Shown here: positions 37,887 through 47,650 of the stretch, one piece after another
Position numbering within the stretch: position 1 is the stretch's first letter
How the letters are laid out: each line of letters opens with the position of its first letter
Origin: Pseudomonadota bacterium
GTDB lineage: Bacteria > Pseudomonadota > Gammaproteobacteria > Steroidobacterales > Steroidobacteraceae
Assembly: GCA_016705325.1 (NCBI GenBank)
Contig: JADIYJ010000033.1
Coordinates: 1-64,000, forward strand
Direction: 5' to 3'
DNA: 64,000 bases
Position numbers and translations under genes: made by a program
Notes under the pieces: generated by a model
Databases searched by the model: none
Told to the model about the DNA's origin: nothing
Seen by the model: the letters and a program-made list of their open reading frames with translations, nothing else

Positions 37887-38432
37887 ATGGCCGATACGCC
37901 CGCCGCTGCCAGCCAATCGACGACGAGGCCGGCGGCCACGTCATCGCCCAAGCCGCCGCGTCGCAGTTTCAAGTCATTCTTCTGGGGCAGCCTGATCGGC
38001 GCGCTGATCCTGATCGGGCTCTACACGCTGTTCATGCTGTGGTGGAGCTATTCCGAAGGCGAACGCGCCGGAGTGCTGCAGAAATTCTCCAGACGCGGCT
38101 GGATCTGCAAGACCTACGAAGGCGAGCTGGCGCAATACATCGTGGGTGGCGTCGCGCCGCAGATCTGGAATTTCAGCGTGCGCGACCCGGTCGTGGCCGA
38201 GCAGCTGCACAAGGCCGTTGGCCAGCAGGTGCGAATCCGCTACCAGGAGCATCGCGGACTACCCACCACGTGCTTCGGCGAGACCAGCTACTTTGCGGAC
38301 CGCTTTGAAATTATCAGCACGCCCGAACCGGTCAGGCCGTCTTCGGGGCTCAGTGTCGAACCCACGGCCGTGGCCGCGCCGGCACCTGCGGCGACGGCAG
38401 CTCCTGCTGCGCCACCGCCCAGCCAGCCCTGA
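37887..38432 (+). CDS. Conserved membrane protein with SEGERAGVLQKFS motif
   Basis: This 181-residue protein has a short Pro/Lys-rich cytoplasmic N-terminus, one transmembrane helix (FFWGSLIGALILIGLYTLFML) and a conserved exported domain: SEGERAGVLQKFSRRGWICK, TYEGELAQYIVGG, QVRIRYQEHRGLPTTCFGET. An Ala/Pro-rich disordered tail ends it. The SEGxRxGxLxKFSxKG block is shared by a family of small proteins often mislabelled 6-phosphogluconate dehydrogenase. The real function is unknown. A strong AGGGGAAGG ribosome-binding site precedes the ATG. It is convergent with the ThiF-like gene, 3 bp between stops. Confidence 0.78.
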   Translation: MADTPAAASQSTTRPAATSSPKPPRRSFKSFFWGSLIGALILIGLYTLFMLWWSYSEGERAGVLQKFSRRGWICKTYEGELAQYIVGGVAPQIWNFSVRDPVVAEQLHKAVGQQVRIRYQEHRGLPTTCFGETSYFADRFEIISTPEPVRPSSGLSVEPTAVAAPAPAATAAPAAPPPSQP

Positions 38433-38435
38433 CAG

Positions 38436-39437
38436 TCAGTTGCCGGGCTGGTGGCGGGCGGCCGCTCGTGACACGGCGGGCACCGAACCCGCTTCGCGTT
38501 CTTCGAAGTCGAGACAGACGATCCGGCCGCCGACTTCCGTCAGCGCGAACTTGGCCGGGATCGGGCCGCCGTGAAAGCGTGCGGTCAGCTCGCGCACGTA
38601 GCAGGATTCCAACGGCAGGCCATCGATTTCGTCGCTGAGCTGCAGCCGCTGGTTCAGCATCTCGGGGCACGTATGTGCCACTGATGCGGGGGCTTCCCAA
38701 CGATTGCGTGTCTGCACGATCGGCACCGGTCGCTGCAACGACCCGCAGCGCCGGCACTGCGGGTCGCGTCGGATTTCGAGCGAGGCGCCCTGGCCCAGCG
38801 TTGCGTCGAGCGTGGCACGGCGCGCTACCGAGCCGTGCGCGCCCGCCGCGATACGTGCGATCAGGGCAGCGGCCAGTGCTCCCGCGACGCTCGCCGTCGC
38901 GATGCGCGTGACAGGCCCCGCCGCAGCCGGGGTTTCCTCCACCGACAGCCTGAGCGCGGCGATCGGCATTGGAATGGCCGCGCGTGCCGGATCGCATTCG
39001 AAGCACGCAGAATCCGGTAGTGCGGCGAAAGGGTAGGCACCGACGATGGCAAGCGTGCCTTCCGCCCACGCCAGCACCAGGTTGGCATTCGCCACCACAC
39101 ATTTCTGGTTCATGCGCTGACGTGCCATGGGGCTGTCGACGGTGCAGACCGCAAAATCGTAAGCCTGCAGGCCGGCCAGTGTGAGCGTGTCCCAGAAGTC
39201 GCCGTCGTACACGGTGTAACGGCCGCGCAGCGGGTCGGCGACGCGAGGCGCGCGCTCGAACACGTCGATGCGGCCGATGCCCATCAGGCCGAGATTGCGG
39301 ATGAGTTCCGAGCCGATGCGGCCCGCGCCCACGACCGCGATGGTCAGGCCTGCCGCTGGCATTTTGCGGTTCGGTTCGGTTGGCATCTGCGGCTTTGGTC
39401 CCGGCGATCCCTGCGGTGTGTCAACGCACTTCGTCAA
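38436..39437 (-). CDS. ThiF-family E1-like adenylyltransferase with C-terminal extension
   Basis: This 333-residue protein has a Rossmann nucleotide-binding start, LTIAVVGAGRIGSELIRNLG, followed by RIDVFERAPRVADPL where ThiF/MoeB use the same strand-turn. Zinc-type pairs CFEC and CRRC lie near residues 145 and 230. It lacks the full-length MoeB crossover loop and carries ~100 extra residues after the second Cys pair (QLSDEIDGLPLESCYVRELT, LTEVGGRIVCLDFEE). E1-like proteins adenylate the C-terminus of a small ubiquitin-like protein, but no ThiS/MoaD partner is adjacent. The start is uncertain: 39437 overlaps the upstream gene by 17 bp, and 39386 or 39362 are possible. It is probably co-transcribed with the secretin-N gene. 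Confidence 0.75.
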   Translation of the reverse strand: MTKCVDTPQGSPGPKPQMPTEPNRKMPAAGLTIAVVGAGRIGSELIRNLGLMGIGRIDVFERAPRVADPLRGRYTVYDGDFWDTLTLAGLQAYDFAVCTVDSPMARQRMNQKCVVANANLVLAWAEGTLAIVGAYPFAALPDSACFECDPARAAIPMPIAALRLSVEETPAAAGPVTRIATASVAGALAAALIARIAAGAHGSVARRATLDATLGQGASLEIRRDPQCRRCGSLQRPVPIVQTRNRWEAPASVAHTCPEMLNQRLQLSDEIDGLPLESCYVRELTARFHGGPIPAKFALTEVGGRIVCLDFEEREAGSVPAVSRAAARHQPGN

Positions 39438-40285
39438 CCTTGACCCAAGCCGAGTACTGCGTCAAATCTGCACGTGTTCCCCAGGTGACGATACCCGTGT
39501 GTCGGACCTCAAAACTGTCGGTGGCACCGCCGAGCGGCAGCCATTCGCCGAGTCTGCCCGCTCACGGTCGTGGTGATTCCGCCGGCGGTCACGGGCGCGC
39601 TGTGCGCGTCGCCTGTCGACCGCTGCTGCTGCGGCGAGATCTCGAGCGTCACGCGATCGCCGTTGACGCGCGGAGTCGCGTAAAAGCCGGTCTGCACGTC
39701 GCGGAATCCGGTCGACTGCGAGATGATCGGCGGGTAATAGGCGCCGCCCGTAACCGTCGTGGACGTATACGGACGCGACTGGCCCAGCGACACATACGTC
39801 TCGTGGCCCTCGAGTGCCCGCACGCTCGAGACGTTGCGTAGATCATCGCCCGCAGTGCTGTTGCGGACGACGACCTGTCCGCCGGCGTTGGTCGCGGGCG
39901 GACGATTGACGCCAACCTGCACGTCGCCCGACCCGATCGTGCCGGAGCCGCGCACCGACGTGCCACTGCCCTGCCTGCCCATGGCCTGCCCGACCGTGAT
40001 CAGCAGTTGGCGCGGGGCGCGGTCGAGACTGGCCACGGCGTCACGCACCTGCTTGAGCGTCGCGGCATCCGCGCGTACGAAAAGCACGTTGCCGGTGCCA
40101 GTGACGACCGAACCCGGCGGCACCAGCGGCTGCAGGATCGGCAGCAGCTCTTCCGCCATGCGGTAATGCAGGGGGATCTGTTCGAGCGACTCTGCCTGCA
40201 CGTCCGTTGCGACGACCCGCATTGCGGTCAGCAAGCCAGCACCAAGTGCGAGCGCAACGCACGCAGATCGTGTCGAGCGCCTCAT
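39421..40285 (-). CDS. Secretin N-domain (NolW-like) protein, frameshifted near C-terminus
   Basis: This exported protein of ~287 residues has a signal peptide (SACVALALGAGLLTAM). A secretin N-type domain follows: IPLHYRMAEELLPILQPLVP, GSVVTGTGNVLFVRADAATL, KQVRDAVASLDRAPRQLLIT, the motif used by GspD/PilQ/NolW rings. A Gly/Asn/Thr-rich middle and a beta region (ETYVSLGQSRPYTSTTVTGG, RVNGDRVTLEISPQQQRSTG) follow. The true C-terminus (LGEWLPLGGATDSFEVRHTG onward) is reached through one base shift near 39555. No secretin pore domain is present, so it cannot form a channel alone. Its job is unknown. Confidence 0.75.
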
Positions 40286-40423
40286 GCGAGCGCTCGTTCG
40301 ACCCAACGGTCGTCGGCGAGGCAATGCTCCCGCCGGGCTTCGAGCCGCTCGCGCGCGACGCCACCGACGTCGTCGCTGCGAAAATCGTAAACTTCGACGA
40401 TCATTGGACGCGCGAATGGACCC

Positions 40424-40996
40424 GTGACGATGCACATCTTACTTGAGACAGGGCGGCTACGGCTGCGGCGATTCGCTGTTGATGACGCGGACCTGCTGGT
40501 GGCACTGGATGCGGATCCGGAAGTGATGCGGTACATCACTTACGGCCAGCCGACGCCGCGTTCGGCTTATGTCGAAACCTACCTGCCGCGCTGGTTGGCC
40601 ATTTACCGGGCACAGCCGGGGCTGGGGTATTTCGCTGCCGAACGCCGTGACACGGGCGAGTTCCTCGGCTGGTTCCACCTCCGCGACGACCGCATCGAGC
40701 CGGAGTACGTCGAGCTCGGCTACCGGCTGCAGCGTTCAGCGTGGGGCCACGGGTATGCGACAGAAGGCGCCCGCGCGTTGCTGCAGCACGGCTTCAACGG
40801 GCTGGGTCTCGCAAGGATTTCGGCCCGCACGCTGCTCGGCAACCTGGCCTCGCAGCACGTGATGCAGAAGTGCGGGCTGCGGCGCGTCGGCGAATTCGTC
40901 TACGTCCAGGACGTCATCGATCGCCGCGGCGAGGCAGCGCGTGCGGCCGTGAAATACGCCATCACGCGGCCTGAGTGGGACGCGCTTTCGCGCTGA
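40424..40996 (+). CDS. GNAT acetyltransferase (RimJ/RimL-like)
   Basis: This 190-residue GCN5-related N-acetyltransferase begins with the family start LLETGRLRLRRFAVDDADLL and has GYFAAERRDTGEFLGWFHLR in the core strand. The acetyl-CoA loop is GYRLQRSAWGHGYATEGARA (Q/RxxGxG/A form), followed by LARISARTLLGNLASQHVMQ and KCGLRRVGEF. This order is that of RimJ/RimL-type enzymes that acetylate protein or small-molecule amines. The start may be the GTG at 40424 or the ATG at 40430. It overlaps the converging thioredoxin-fold gene by 35 bp at the 3' end. Confidence 0.87.
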   Translation: MTMHILLETGRLRLRRFAVDDADLLVALDADPEVMRYITYGQPTPRSAYVETYLPRWLAIYRAQPGLGYFAAERRDTGEFLGWFHLRDDRIEPEYVELGYRLQRSAWGHGYATEGARALLQHGFNGLGLARISARTLLGNLASQHVMQKCGLRRVGEFVYVQDVIDRRGEAARAAVKYAITRPEWDALSR

Positions 40997-42614
40997 GGAA
41001 TTTCTCGCAGTTCGCGCGGCCTGCATCCTTCTCCGGCAGCTTGCGGCAGATCTCACCCGTGCGTGCGCGCAGGGTTTCGATCACCCTGGCGGCTGCACCG
41101 GCCTGGCCCCATTCCAGCAGTTTGGCGTCGAGCTGCTCGAGCCGCATGCGCGTGCGCTGGTAGAACGCGTCGGGCGAGCCGTCCAGTTCGCCGAGCACCG
41201 CGAGCCCCGCGCGCTCGATGCCCTGCACGTCTTCGGGCGTCATCTCCAGCAGGCCCACGAGGTAGTTGTAACCCCACTGGAAACGCGTGGCCGGCCCCTT
41301 CGCGCCGGCATAGGCGCGGGCCAGCCAGTCCACCGCTTCCTGCTTGCGGCCCGCCTTCTCGGCGAGGTCGGCGAGGTCGAGCATGAAGTAGTAGGGGGCC
41401 GTGGACTTCTCGAGTTCGGCGGTCAGCAGCGTGTTGGCCTCGGCGTCGAGGCCCGCTTCCCAGTACAGGTTCGCGGCTGCGTTGATCGCGGCCTGTCGCT
41501 GGTAAGCCGCCGGCGTGGCGGCATCCACGCGCGCGACCGCCTGGCGTGCTGAGTCGAGCAGTGCCGGTGACAGCGGTGCGTCGGGTGCATCGAGCCTGGC
41601 GAGCATCACCCGCGCGCGAACGCGCAGCAGTTCCTCTGACGCCGACAGCGGCTTGGCTTCGCCGCCGAGTTGATCGAGGGCATCGCTCCAGGCGCGAGTG
41701 AGTTGGGCGCGTTCAGGCGTGCCGTCACTCGACAGCACACCGATCGCATCCTTCGGGCCGTAGAGCAGGTTGTCGACGTTGGCCGCCTGGACCGCGGGCG
41801 ACGGCAACATCGCCAGCAATCTGCGGCGAGCGTCGGCACGCTCGAGCCCGTCGAGGGCCGGCTTGCCGGGTTCGGACGCCGTGGCAGCAGCACCCAGGTA
41901 AGCGAAGAAGAATCGCGCGCACTCCGCCGGCAATTCGGCAGGGCAACGCTGCGCGAGTGCGCGGAAGGTGGCCAGTTGCTGGTCTGCCGGCAGCACGTGG
42001 CCGGCGTCGGTGCTCCAGGAGTAATACGCGAGCAGCTTCCAGTCGTTCGACGTGACGGCGTCGCCGCTGCGGGCGGCCGCAAGGATGTCGCTGACGGGGC
42101 GCGCGTCGGCGAGTGCGACGTCGAGAATCCTGGCGTAGCGTGCGACGTCGACGCCGCCCGGCAGGCGCGTGATTTCGGTCCCGTCCGGCTTGAACAGGAT
42201 CATCGTCGGGTAGCCGACCACGCCGAAGCGCTCGCCGTACTTCTGCGCACTGGGCGTATCGCCGTCGAGGTAGACGGGCACGAACAGGCGCGAGCGCTCC
42301 TGGAACTCGCGCTTGCTGAAGATCGTCGTCTTGATCTGTGCGCAGGGCGGGCACCACTCGGCACCCCAGTAGAGGAATACGGGCTTGTCGGCCTTGCGGG
42401 CGGCCGCGAACGCTGCGTCGACGTCGCCGCTGAACCAGTCGATGCCCGGTGGCAGGTGACTTTCATCGGCAGTCTTCGTCGCGGCATCCGCTGCCGGGGC
42501 CGACTGTGGCTCTGGCGGCGGGGGTGGCTCGTCCTTGCGCCGGTCGCAGCCCGCCAGCAGCAGCGCGGCGACGATGGTTGTGCAGGCGACTGATTTCAGC
42601 TTCATCTCGCTCAT
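40962..42614 (-). CDS. Thioredoxin-fold lipoprotein with helical C-terminal domain
   Basis: This 550-residue lipoprotein has the signal VACTTIVAALLLAGC, giving a lipidated Cys near residue 22, and then a Pro/Ala-rich linker. The thioredoxin domain (~60-180) has the active site WGAEWCPPCAQIKTTIF (CxxC as CPPC) and GYPTMILFKPDG with the cis-Pro. Residues ~190-540 are all-helical, TPR-like. A TlpA/DsbD-gamma-type disulfide role in the periplasm is likely. I prefer the ATG at 42614 because AGAGG precedes it by 5 nt. The ATG at 42635 overlaps the hutI stop (ATGA), so the two genes are coupled or at least co-transcribed. Confidence 0.82.
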   Translation of the reverse strand: MSEMKLKSVACTTIVAALLLAGCDRRKDEPPPPPEPQSAPAADAATKTADESHLPPGIDWFSGDVDAAFAAARKADKPVFLYWGAEWCPPCAQIKTTIFSKREFQERSRLFVPVYLDGDTPSAQKYGERFGVVGYPTMILFKPDGTEITRLPGGVDVARYARILDVALADARPVSDILAAARSGDAVTSNDWKLLAYYSWSTDAGHVLPADQQLATFRALAQRCPAELPAECARFFFAYLGAAATASEPGKPALDGLERADARRRLLAMLPSPAVQAANVDNLLYGPKDAIGVLSSDGTPERAQLTRAWSDALDQLGGEAKPLSASEELLRVRARVMLARLDAPDAPLSPALLDSARQAVARVDAATPAAYQRQAAINAAANLYWEAGLDAEANTLLTAELEKSTAPYYFMLDLADLAEKAGRKQEAVDWLARAYAGAKGPATRFQWGYNYLVGLLEMTPEDVQGIERAGLAVLGELDGSPDAFYQRTRMRLEQLDAKLLEWGQAGAAARVIETLRARTGEICRKLPEKDAGRANCEKFLSAKARPTQAA

Positions 42615-42631
42615 GTCATCCTCTGCCAAGT

Positions 42632-43849
42632 TCATGCGTCCCGCTCCAGTACGATCTCGCCACCGCGCACGACCATGCTGCACGGATTGAAGCCGATCCA
42701 GTAACCGAGTTCGTCGGGCGTATCGATCGACCACGCCGCGAAGTCGGCCCGCAAGCCCAGCGCGATCTGTCCAAGGCGATCTTCCAGCCCGAGCGCGCGG
42801 GCGGCATGGCGCGTGACGCCGTCGAGCACCTCGTCGCTGGTCATGCCGAACAGCCGGCGTGCCATGTTCATCGCGGTCTGCAGCGATGCGCCGGGAGCGG
42901 ACCCCGGGTTCGCGTCGCTCGCGACCGCCATCGGTACGCGGTGCGCGCGGAACAGGTCGATCGGTGGCAGGCGCGGATCGGCGAGCACGTAATACGCTAC
43001 CGGCAGCAGTACCGCGACGGTGCCGGCCCGCGCCAGTTCGATCGCGTCGTCGGCCGTCGCGTATTCGAGATGATCGCAGGCGAGCGCGCCGTGCCGCGCA
43101 GCCATGCGGCTGCCGCCGATGTTGCTGATCTGTTCCGTATGCAGTCGCACCGGCCAGCCGTGCGCTTTCGCGGCGGCAAAGAGCCGCTCGCACTGCGTCG
43201 CGCTGAAGGCGATGCTTTCGCAGTATGCATCCACCATGTCGACCAGCGATCGCTCGTGGGCGAAGCGCGGCAACCACTCCTGGGCGACCAGGTCGATGTA
43301 GGCATCCTCGCGTCCCTTGAACTCGGGCGGTGTCGCGTGCGCCGCAAGCAGCGAGGTCACGACGGTCACGGGCAGCCGCTGCTCCAGCGCGCGGGCCGCA
43401 AGCAGCATGCGCCGCTCCGACTCGAAGTCCAGCCCGTATCCCGACTTGATCTCGACCGTCGTCACGCCTTCCTGCAGCAGGGCGCGCAATCGCGGCTCAC
43501 TGCGTCGAACGAGCTCGTCGACGTCCGCCGCGCGAGTCGCGCGCACGGTGTTCAGGATGCCGCCACCCTCACGCGCGATGTCGGCGTAACTCGTGCCGGC
43601 GGTGCGGCGCGCGAATTCCGCGGCGCGCTGGCCGCCGAACACGAGGTGCGTGTGGCAGTCGATGAGCCCCGGCGTCAACCAGCGACCCGCGAGTTCGATG
43701 GTGCGATCGGCTGCGATGCCCGCCGGCAGGTCCTGCGCTGCACCCACCCACGTGATCGTGTCGTCCTCGGTGACGACGGCGCCATCGGCGAAGACCCGGC
43801 GATCGTCATCGCAGGTGAGGAGGGAGAGGTTGCGCCAGATGCTTTGCAA
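42632..43849 (-). CDS. hutI: Imidazolonepropionase
   Basis: This 405-residue amidohydrolase catalyses the third step of histidine degradation, 4-imidazolone-5-propionate to N-formimino-L-glutamate. Metal ligands lie in GLIDCHTHLVFGG (two His, near residue 67), VRLHTEQISNIGG (His) and VASDANPGSAP (Asp), plus ACDHLEYA. EFARRTAGTSYADIAREGGG and TTVEIKSGYGLD are strongly HutI-specific. The start is a TTG at 43849. The bases before it form a homopyrimidine tract on the coding strand, so no Shine-Dalgarno is possible. hutU lies upstream in the same direction. Confidence 0.93.
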   Translation of the reverse strand: MQSIWRNLSLLTCDDDRRVFADGAVVTEDDTITWVGAAQDLPAGIAADRTIELAGRWLTPGLIDCHTHLVFGGQRAAEFARRTAGTSYADIAREGGGILNTVRATRAADVDELVRRSEPRLRALLQEGVTTVEIKSGYGLDFESERRMLLAARALEQRLPVTVVTSLLAAHATPPEFKGREDAYIDLVAQEWLPRFAHERSLVDMVDAYCESIAFSATQCERLFAAAKAHGWPVRLHTEQISNIGGSRMAARHGALACDHLEYATADDAIELARAGTVAVLLPVAYYVLADPRLPPIDLFRAHRVPMAVASDANPGSAPGASLQTAMNMARRLFGMTSDEVLDGVTRHAARALGLEDRLGQIALGLRADFAAWSIDTPDELGYWIGFNPCSMVVRGGEIVLERDA

Positions 43850-43965
43850 GGAAGGGGAGGAAGGGGAGGAAGGGGGGGAAGGGGAGGAAGGGGGGAAGGG
43901 AGGAAGGGGGGAAGGATAGGAAGGATAGGAAGGATAGGAAGGATAGGAAGGATAGGAAGCATAGG
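43848..43965. repeat. Homopurine/homopyrimidine tract with 9-bp tandem repeat
   Basis: 43848-43914 is almost pure G/A on the plus strand (runs of GGGGAGGAA type with G-runs up to seven). It is followed by six 9-bp units AAGGATAGG at 43912-43965, the sixth with one change (AAGCATAGG). The tract lies between hutU and hutI and touches the hutI start. Such a tract can form triplex or G-quadruplex structures and is prone to length change by slippage. Confidence 0.9.
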
Positions 43966-44017
43966 AAGGACGGCGAAAGCGGGGACGGCGGTGCCTGCAA
44001 TCGAGTCAGCAGTGCGT

Positions 44018-45695
<1,678 letters not shown>

Positions 45696-46028
45696 GGCCG
45701 CCTTATAGCATCCCTGCCACGCTTGGATTCAGGCTCGGCGTGTCTGGCCGGCACAGGCGGCAGACGCGCAGCGCCGGTCCGCGGCTGGAGCCTGCAAGCT
45801 GCGTGAAATCGCAGAACGTCATTCCAGGAACCCGCTACCCCGGTTTGGGCCGTTACCGCATCTGGTCGTCGCGGCGAACATCAGGCGCATTTGCCGTGCA
45901 GGGCGATTTATCGCCAATCGGTTCGGTTGACCGGACAATACGGAAACCCGCGTTTAGCCGATCGCCGAACTAGCGTTCAGCCGACGCTTGAACTTGCGTA
46001 CAGCCGCCCATCGGGCCTATCGTACCCC
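45696..46028. other. Intergenic region upstream of the DUF4143 ATPase
   Basis: This stretch of ~330 bp between the divergent hutU and ATPase genes has no coding frame. From 45890 on it is visibly less GC-rich, with small symmetrical pieces such as CGATTTATCGCCAATCGG. This fits the junction of an insertion. No clear promoter was identified. Confidence 0.4.
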
Positions 46029-47273
46029 ATGCCCGGCGCCGCTCGAACGATCCCTCGCCTGCTGGCTCCCCGCCTGAACGCTGCGCTACGCGATTCGCCG
46101 GCCGTTCTTCTTCACGGCCCCCGGCAGAGCGGCAAGACGACCCTGGCGCGTACCGTCGGTGAGGTCCGTGGGTACCACTACGTGTCGTTCGACAACGATG
46201 CGGTTCTGACTGCGGCGAAAGCCGACCCCGTTGGCTTCGTCGCGCGACTGCCCGCCAGGTCCATCGTGGACGAAGTTCAGCGAATCCCCGAGATTTTCTC
46301 CTCCCTCAAGGCCGAGATCGACCGACGCCGAATCGCTGGACGCTTCATCCTCACAGGGTCGGCCAATGTCCTGCTCGTGCCGCGGCTCGCGGATTCGCTC
46401 GCCGGGCGCATGGAGATTCTCCGACTCCATCCGCTCGCGCAGTCGGAGATCGCGGCTACCCGACCCCAGTTCATCGATCGCCTGTTCCGCGGACAGTTCA
46501 AGACGTCCCTGCACGAGCGCCTTGGCGGCGAGCTGGCTCAGCGCATCGTCGCCGGCGGCTACCCCGCCGCGTTGGCACGTCGTGCCGCGGTTCGTCGCCG
46601 TGCCTGGTACCGGGACTACGTGGACACGCAGATTCAGCGCGACGTGCGCGACTTGAGTCGCCTGCGTTCACTCGACACGCTGCCGAAGCTGATCGGGCTC
46701 GTGGCGGCGTATACCGCGCGTCTCATCAACGTTGCGGATCTCGCGGCACCCTTTGAGCTGACGCGCCAGACCATCCACGAGCACATCACTTTGCTCGAAC
46801 GCGTCTTCCTGCTTGATCGACTGCCGTCGTGGCACAGCAATCACATGAGCCGCCTGGTCAAGCGTCCCAAGCTGCACATCGGCGACACGGGAGTCGCCTG
46901 CGCCCTGCTGGGACTCGATGCCGCCCGGCTGGATGCCGATCGATCCACGTTCGGCCCGATGCTCGAGACGTTCGTCCTGCAGGAGTTGAAGCGCCAGGCC
47001 AGCGGGCGGGAGGACCACTTGGCGTTCCATCACTTTCGCGATCGTGACGACTTCGAGGTCGATATCGTTCTGGAGGACGGCGGTGCACGGTTGGCCGGCG
47101 TAGAAGTAAAGGCCGCTGCGTCTGTGAAGGAGGCCGACCTGCGTGGACTGCGGAAACTGCGCGCCGCCGCCGCCAAGCGCTTCGTCGCCGGCGTCGTGCT
47201 CTATGACGGCGAGGCGACGATAGCGTTCGGGGACGGACTGTTCGCGGTTCCGGTCCGGACACTCTGGGAATAG
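46029..47273 (+). CDS. ATP-binding protein of the AAA_14 / DUF4143 family
   Basis: This 414-residue AAA-type ATPase has Walker A as LLHGPRQSGKTTLARTVGE (residues ~26-44), Walker B as RSIVDEVQRIPEIF (Asp-Glu, near 80) and sensor-type FILTGSANVLLVPRLADSLA. GRMEILRLHPLAQSEI follows, typical of the family. The C-terminal DUF4143 part contains RPKLHIGDTGVACALLGLDA, ETFVLQELKRQ, then the nuclease-like block DFEVDIVLEDGGARLAGVEVK, resembling PD-(D/E)xK spacing (D-x-n-ExK). These proteins are scattered, often horizontally transferred genes of unknown role, sometimes placed with defence genes. It interrupts the hut gene series and is followed by an hsdS scrap. Confidence 0.87.
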   Translation: MPGAARTIPRLLAPRLNAALRDSPAVLLHGPRQSGKTTLARTVGEVRGYHYVSFDNDAVLTAAKADPVGFVARLPARSIVDEVQRIPEIFSSLKAEIDRRRIAGRFILTGSANVLLVPRLADSLAGRMEILRLHPLAQSEIAATRPQFIDRLFRGQFKTSLHERLGGELAQRIVAGGYPAALARRAAVRRRAWYRDYVDTQIQRDVRDLSRLRSLDTLPKLIGLVAAYTARLINVADLAAPFELTRQTIHEHITLLERVFLLDRLPSWHSNHMSRLVKRPKLHIGDTGVACALLGLDAARLDADRSTFGPMLETFVLQELKRQASGREDHLAFHHFRDRDDFEVDIVLEDGGARLAGVEVKAAASVKEADLRGLRKLRAAAAKRFVAGVVLYDGEATIAFGDGLFAVPVRTLWE

Positions 47274-47278
47274 ATCGC

Positions 47279-47542
47279 ATGACCGCTACTACCCAGATTA
47301 TGACCGAGGCCGACAGGGAAGTCGGCGCGCGCACTTTCGGCAAGGGCTTGGTCGTCAAGCCCGATTTCGACGGTGCCGAGGCGACGTGGCAGAAGCCCGT
47401 CTGGATCAAGTCGGGCGACCTGGTGCTCAGCAACATCAAGGCCTGGGAAGGCGCGATTGCTTTGGCTGACGACGAACACGAAGGCTGTATTGCTTCCCAC
47501 CGGTACATCACCTGCGTTCCCGATCTCGCCGGGAGTGCGTAG
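47279..47542 (+). pseudogene. Fragment of a type I restriction specificity subunit (HsdS)
   Basis: An 87-codon frame contains GARTFGKGLVVKPDFDGAEA, then SGDLVLSNIKAWEGAIALAD and EGCIASHRYITCVPDLAG, the pattern of a target-recognition domain core from type I HsdS proteins. A complete HsdS is ~400 residues, so this is a remnant; no hsdM or hsdR lies nearby. It begins 5 bp after the ATPase stop. It supports the view that 46,029-47,542 is a transferred patch. Confidence 0.6.
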
Positions 47543-47650
47543 TGCAGTTCATCACCTGCCCCGGAACGCAGGATGCTCAGAGTTCAGCGGACAGCGCCTG
47601 CCGGATTGTTGCGGCCGAGTGGACGATCCGGGCGGCGTGCGTCCTGAAAA

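Noticed and set aside
43912..43965. CRISPR-like array
   Set aside because: Units are 9 bp, directly joined and without spacers; this is a simple tandem repeat.
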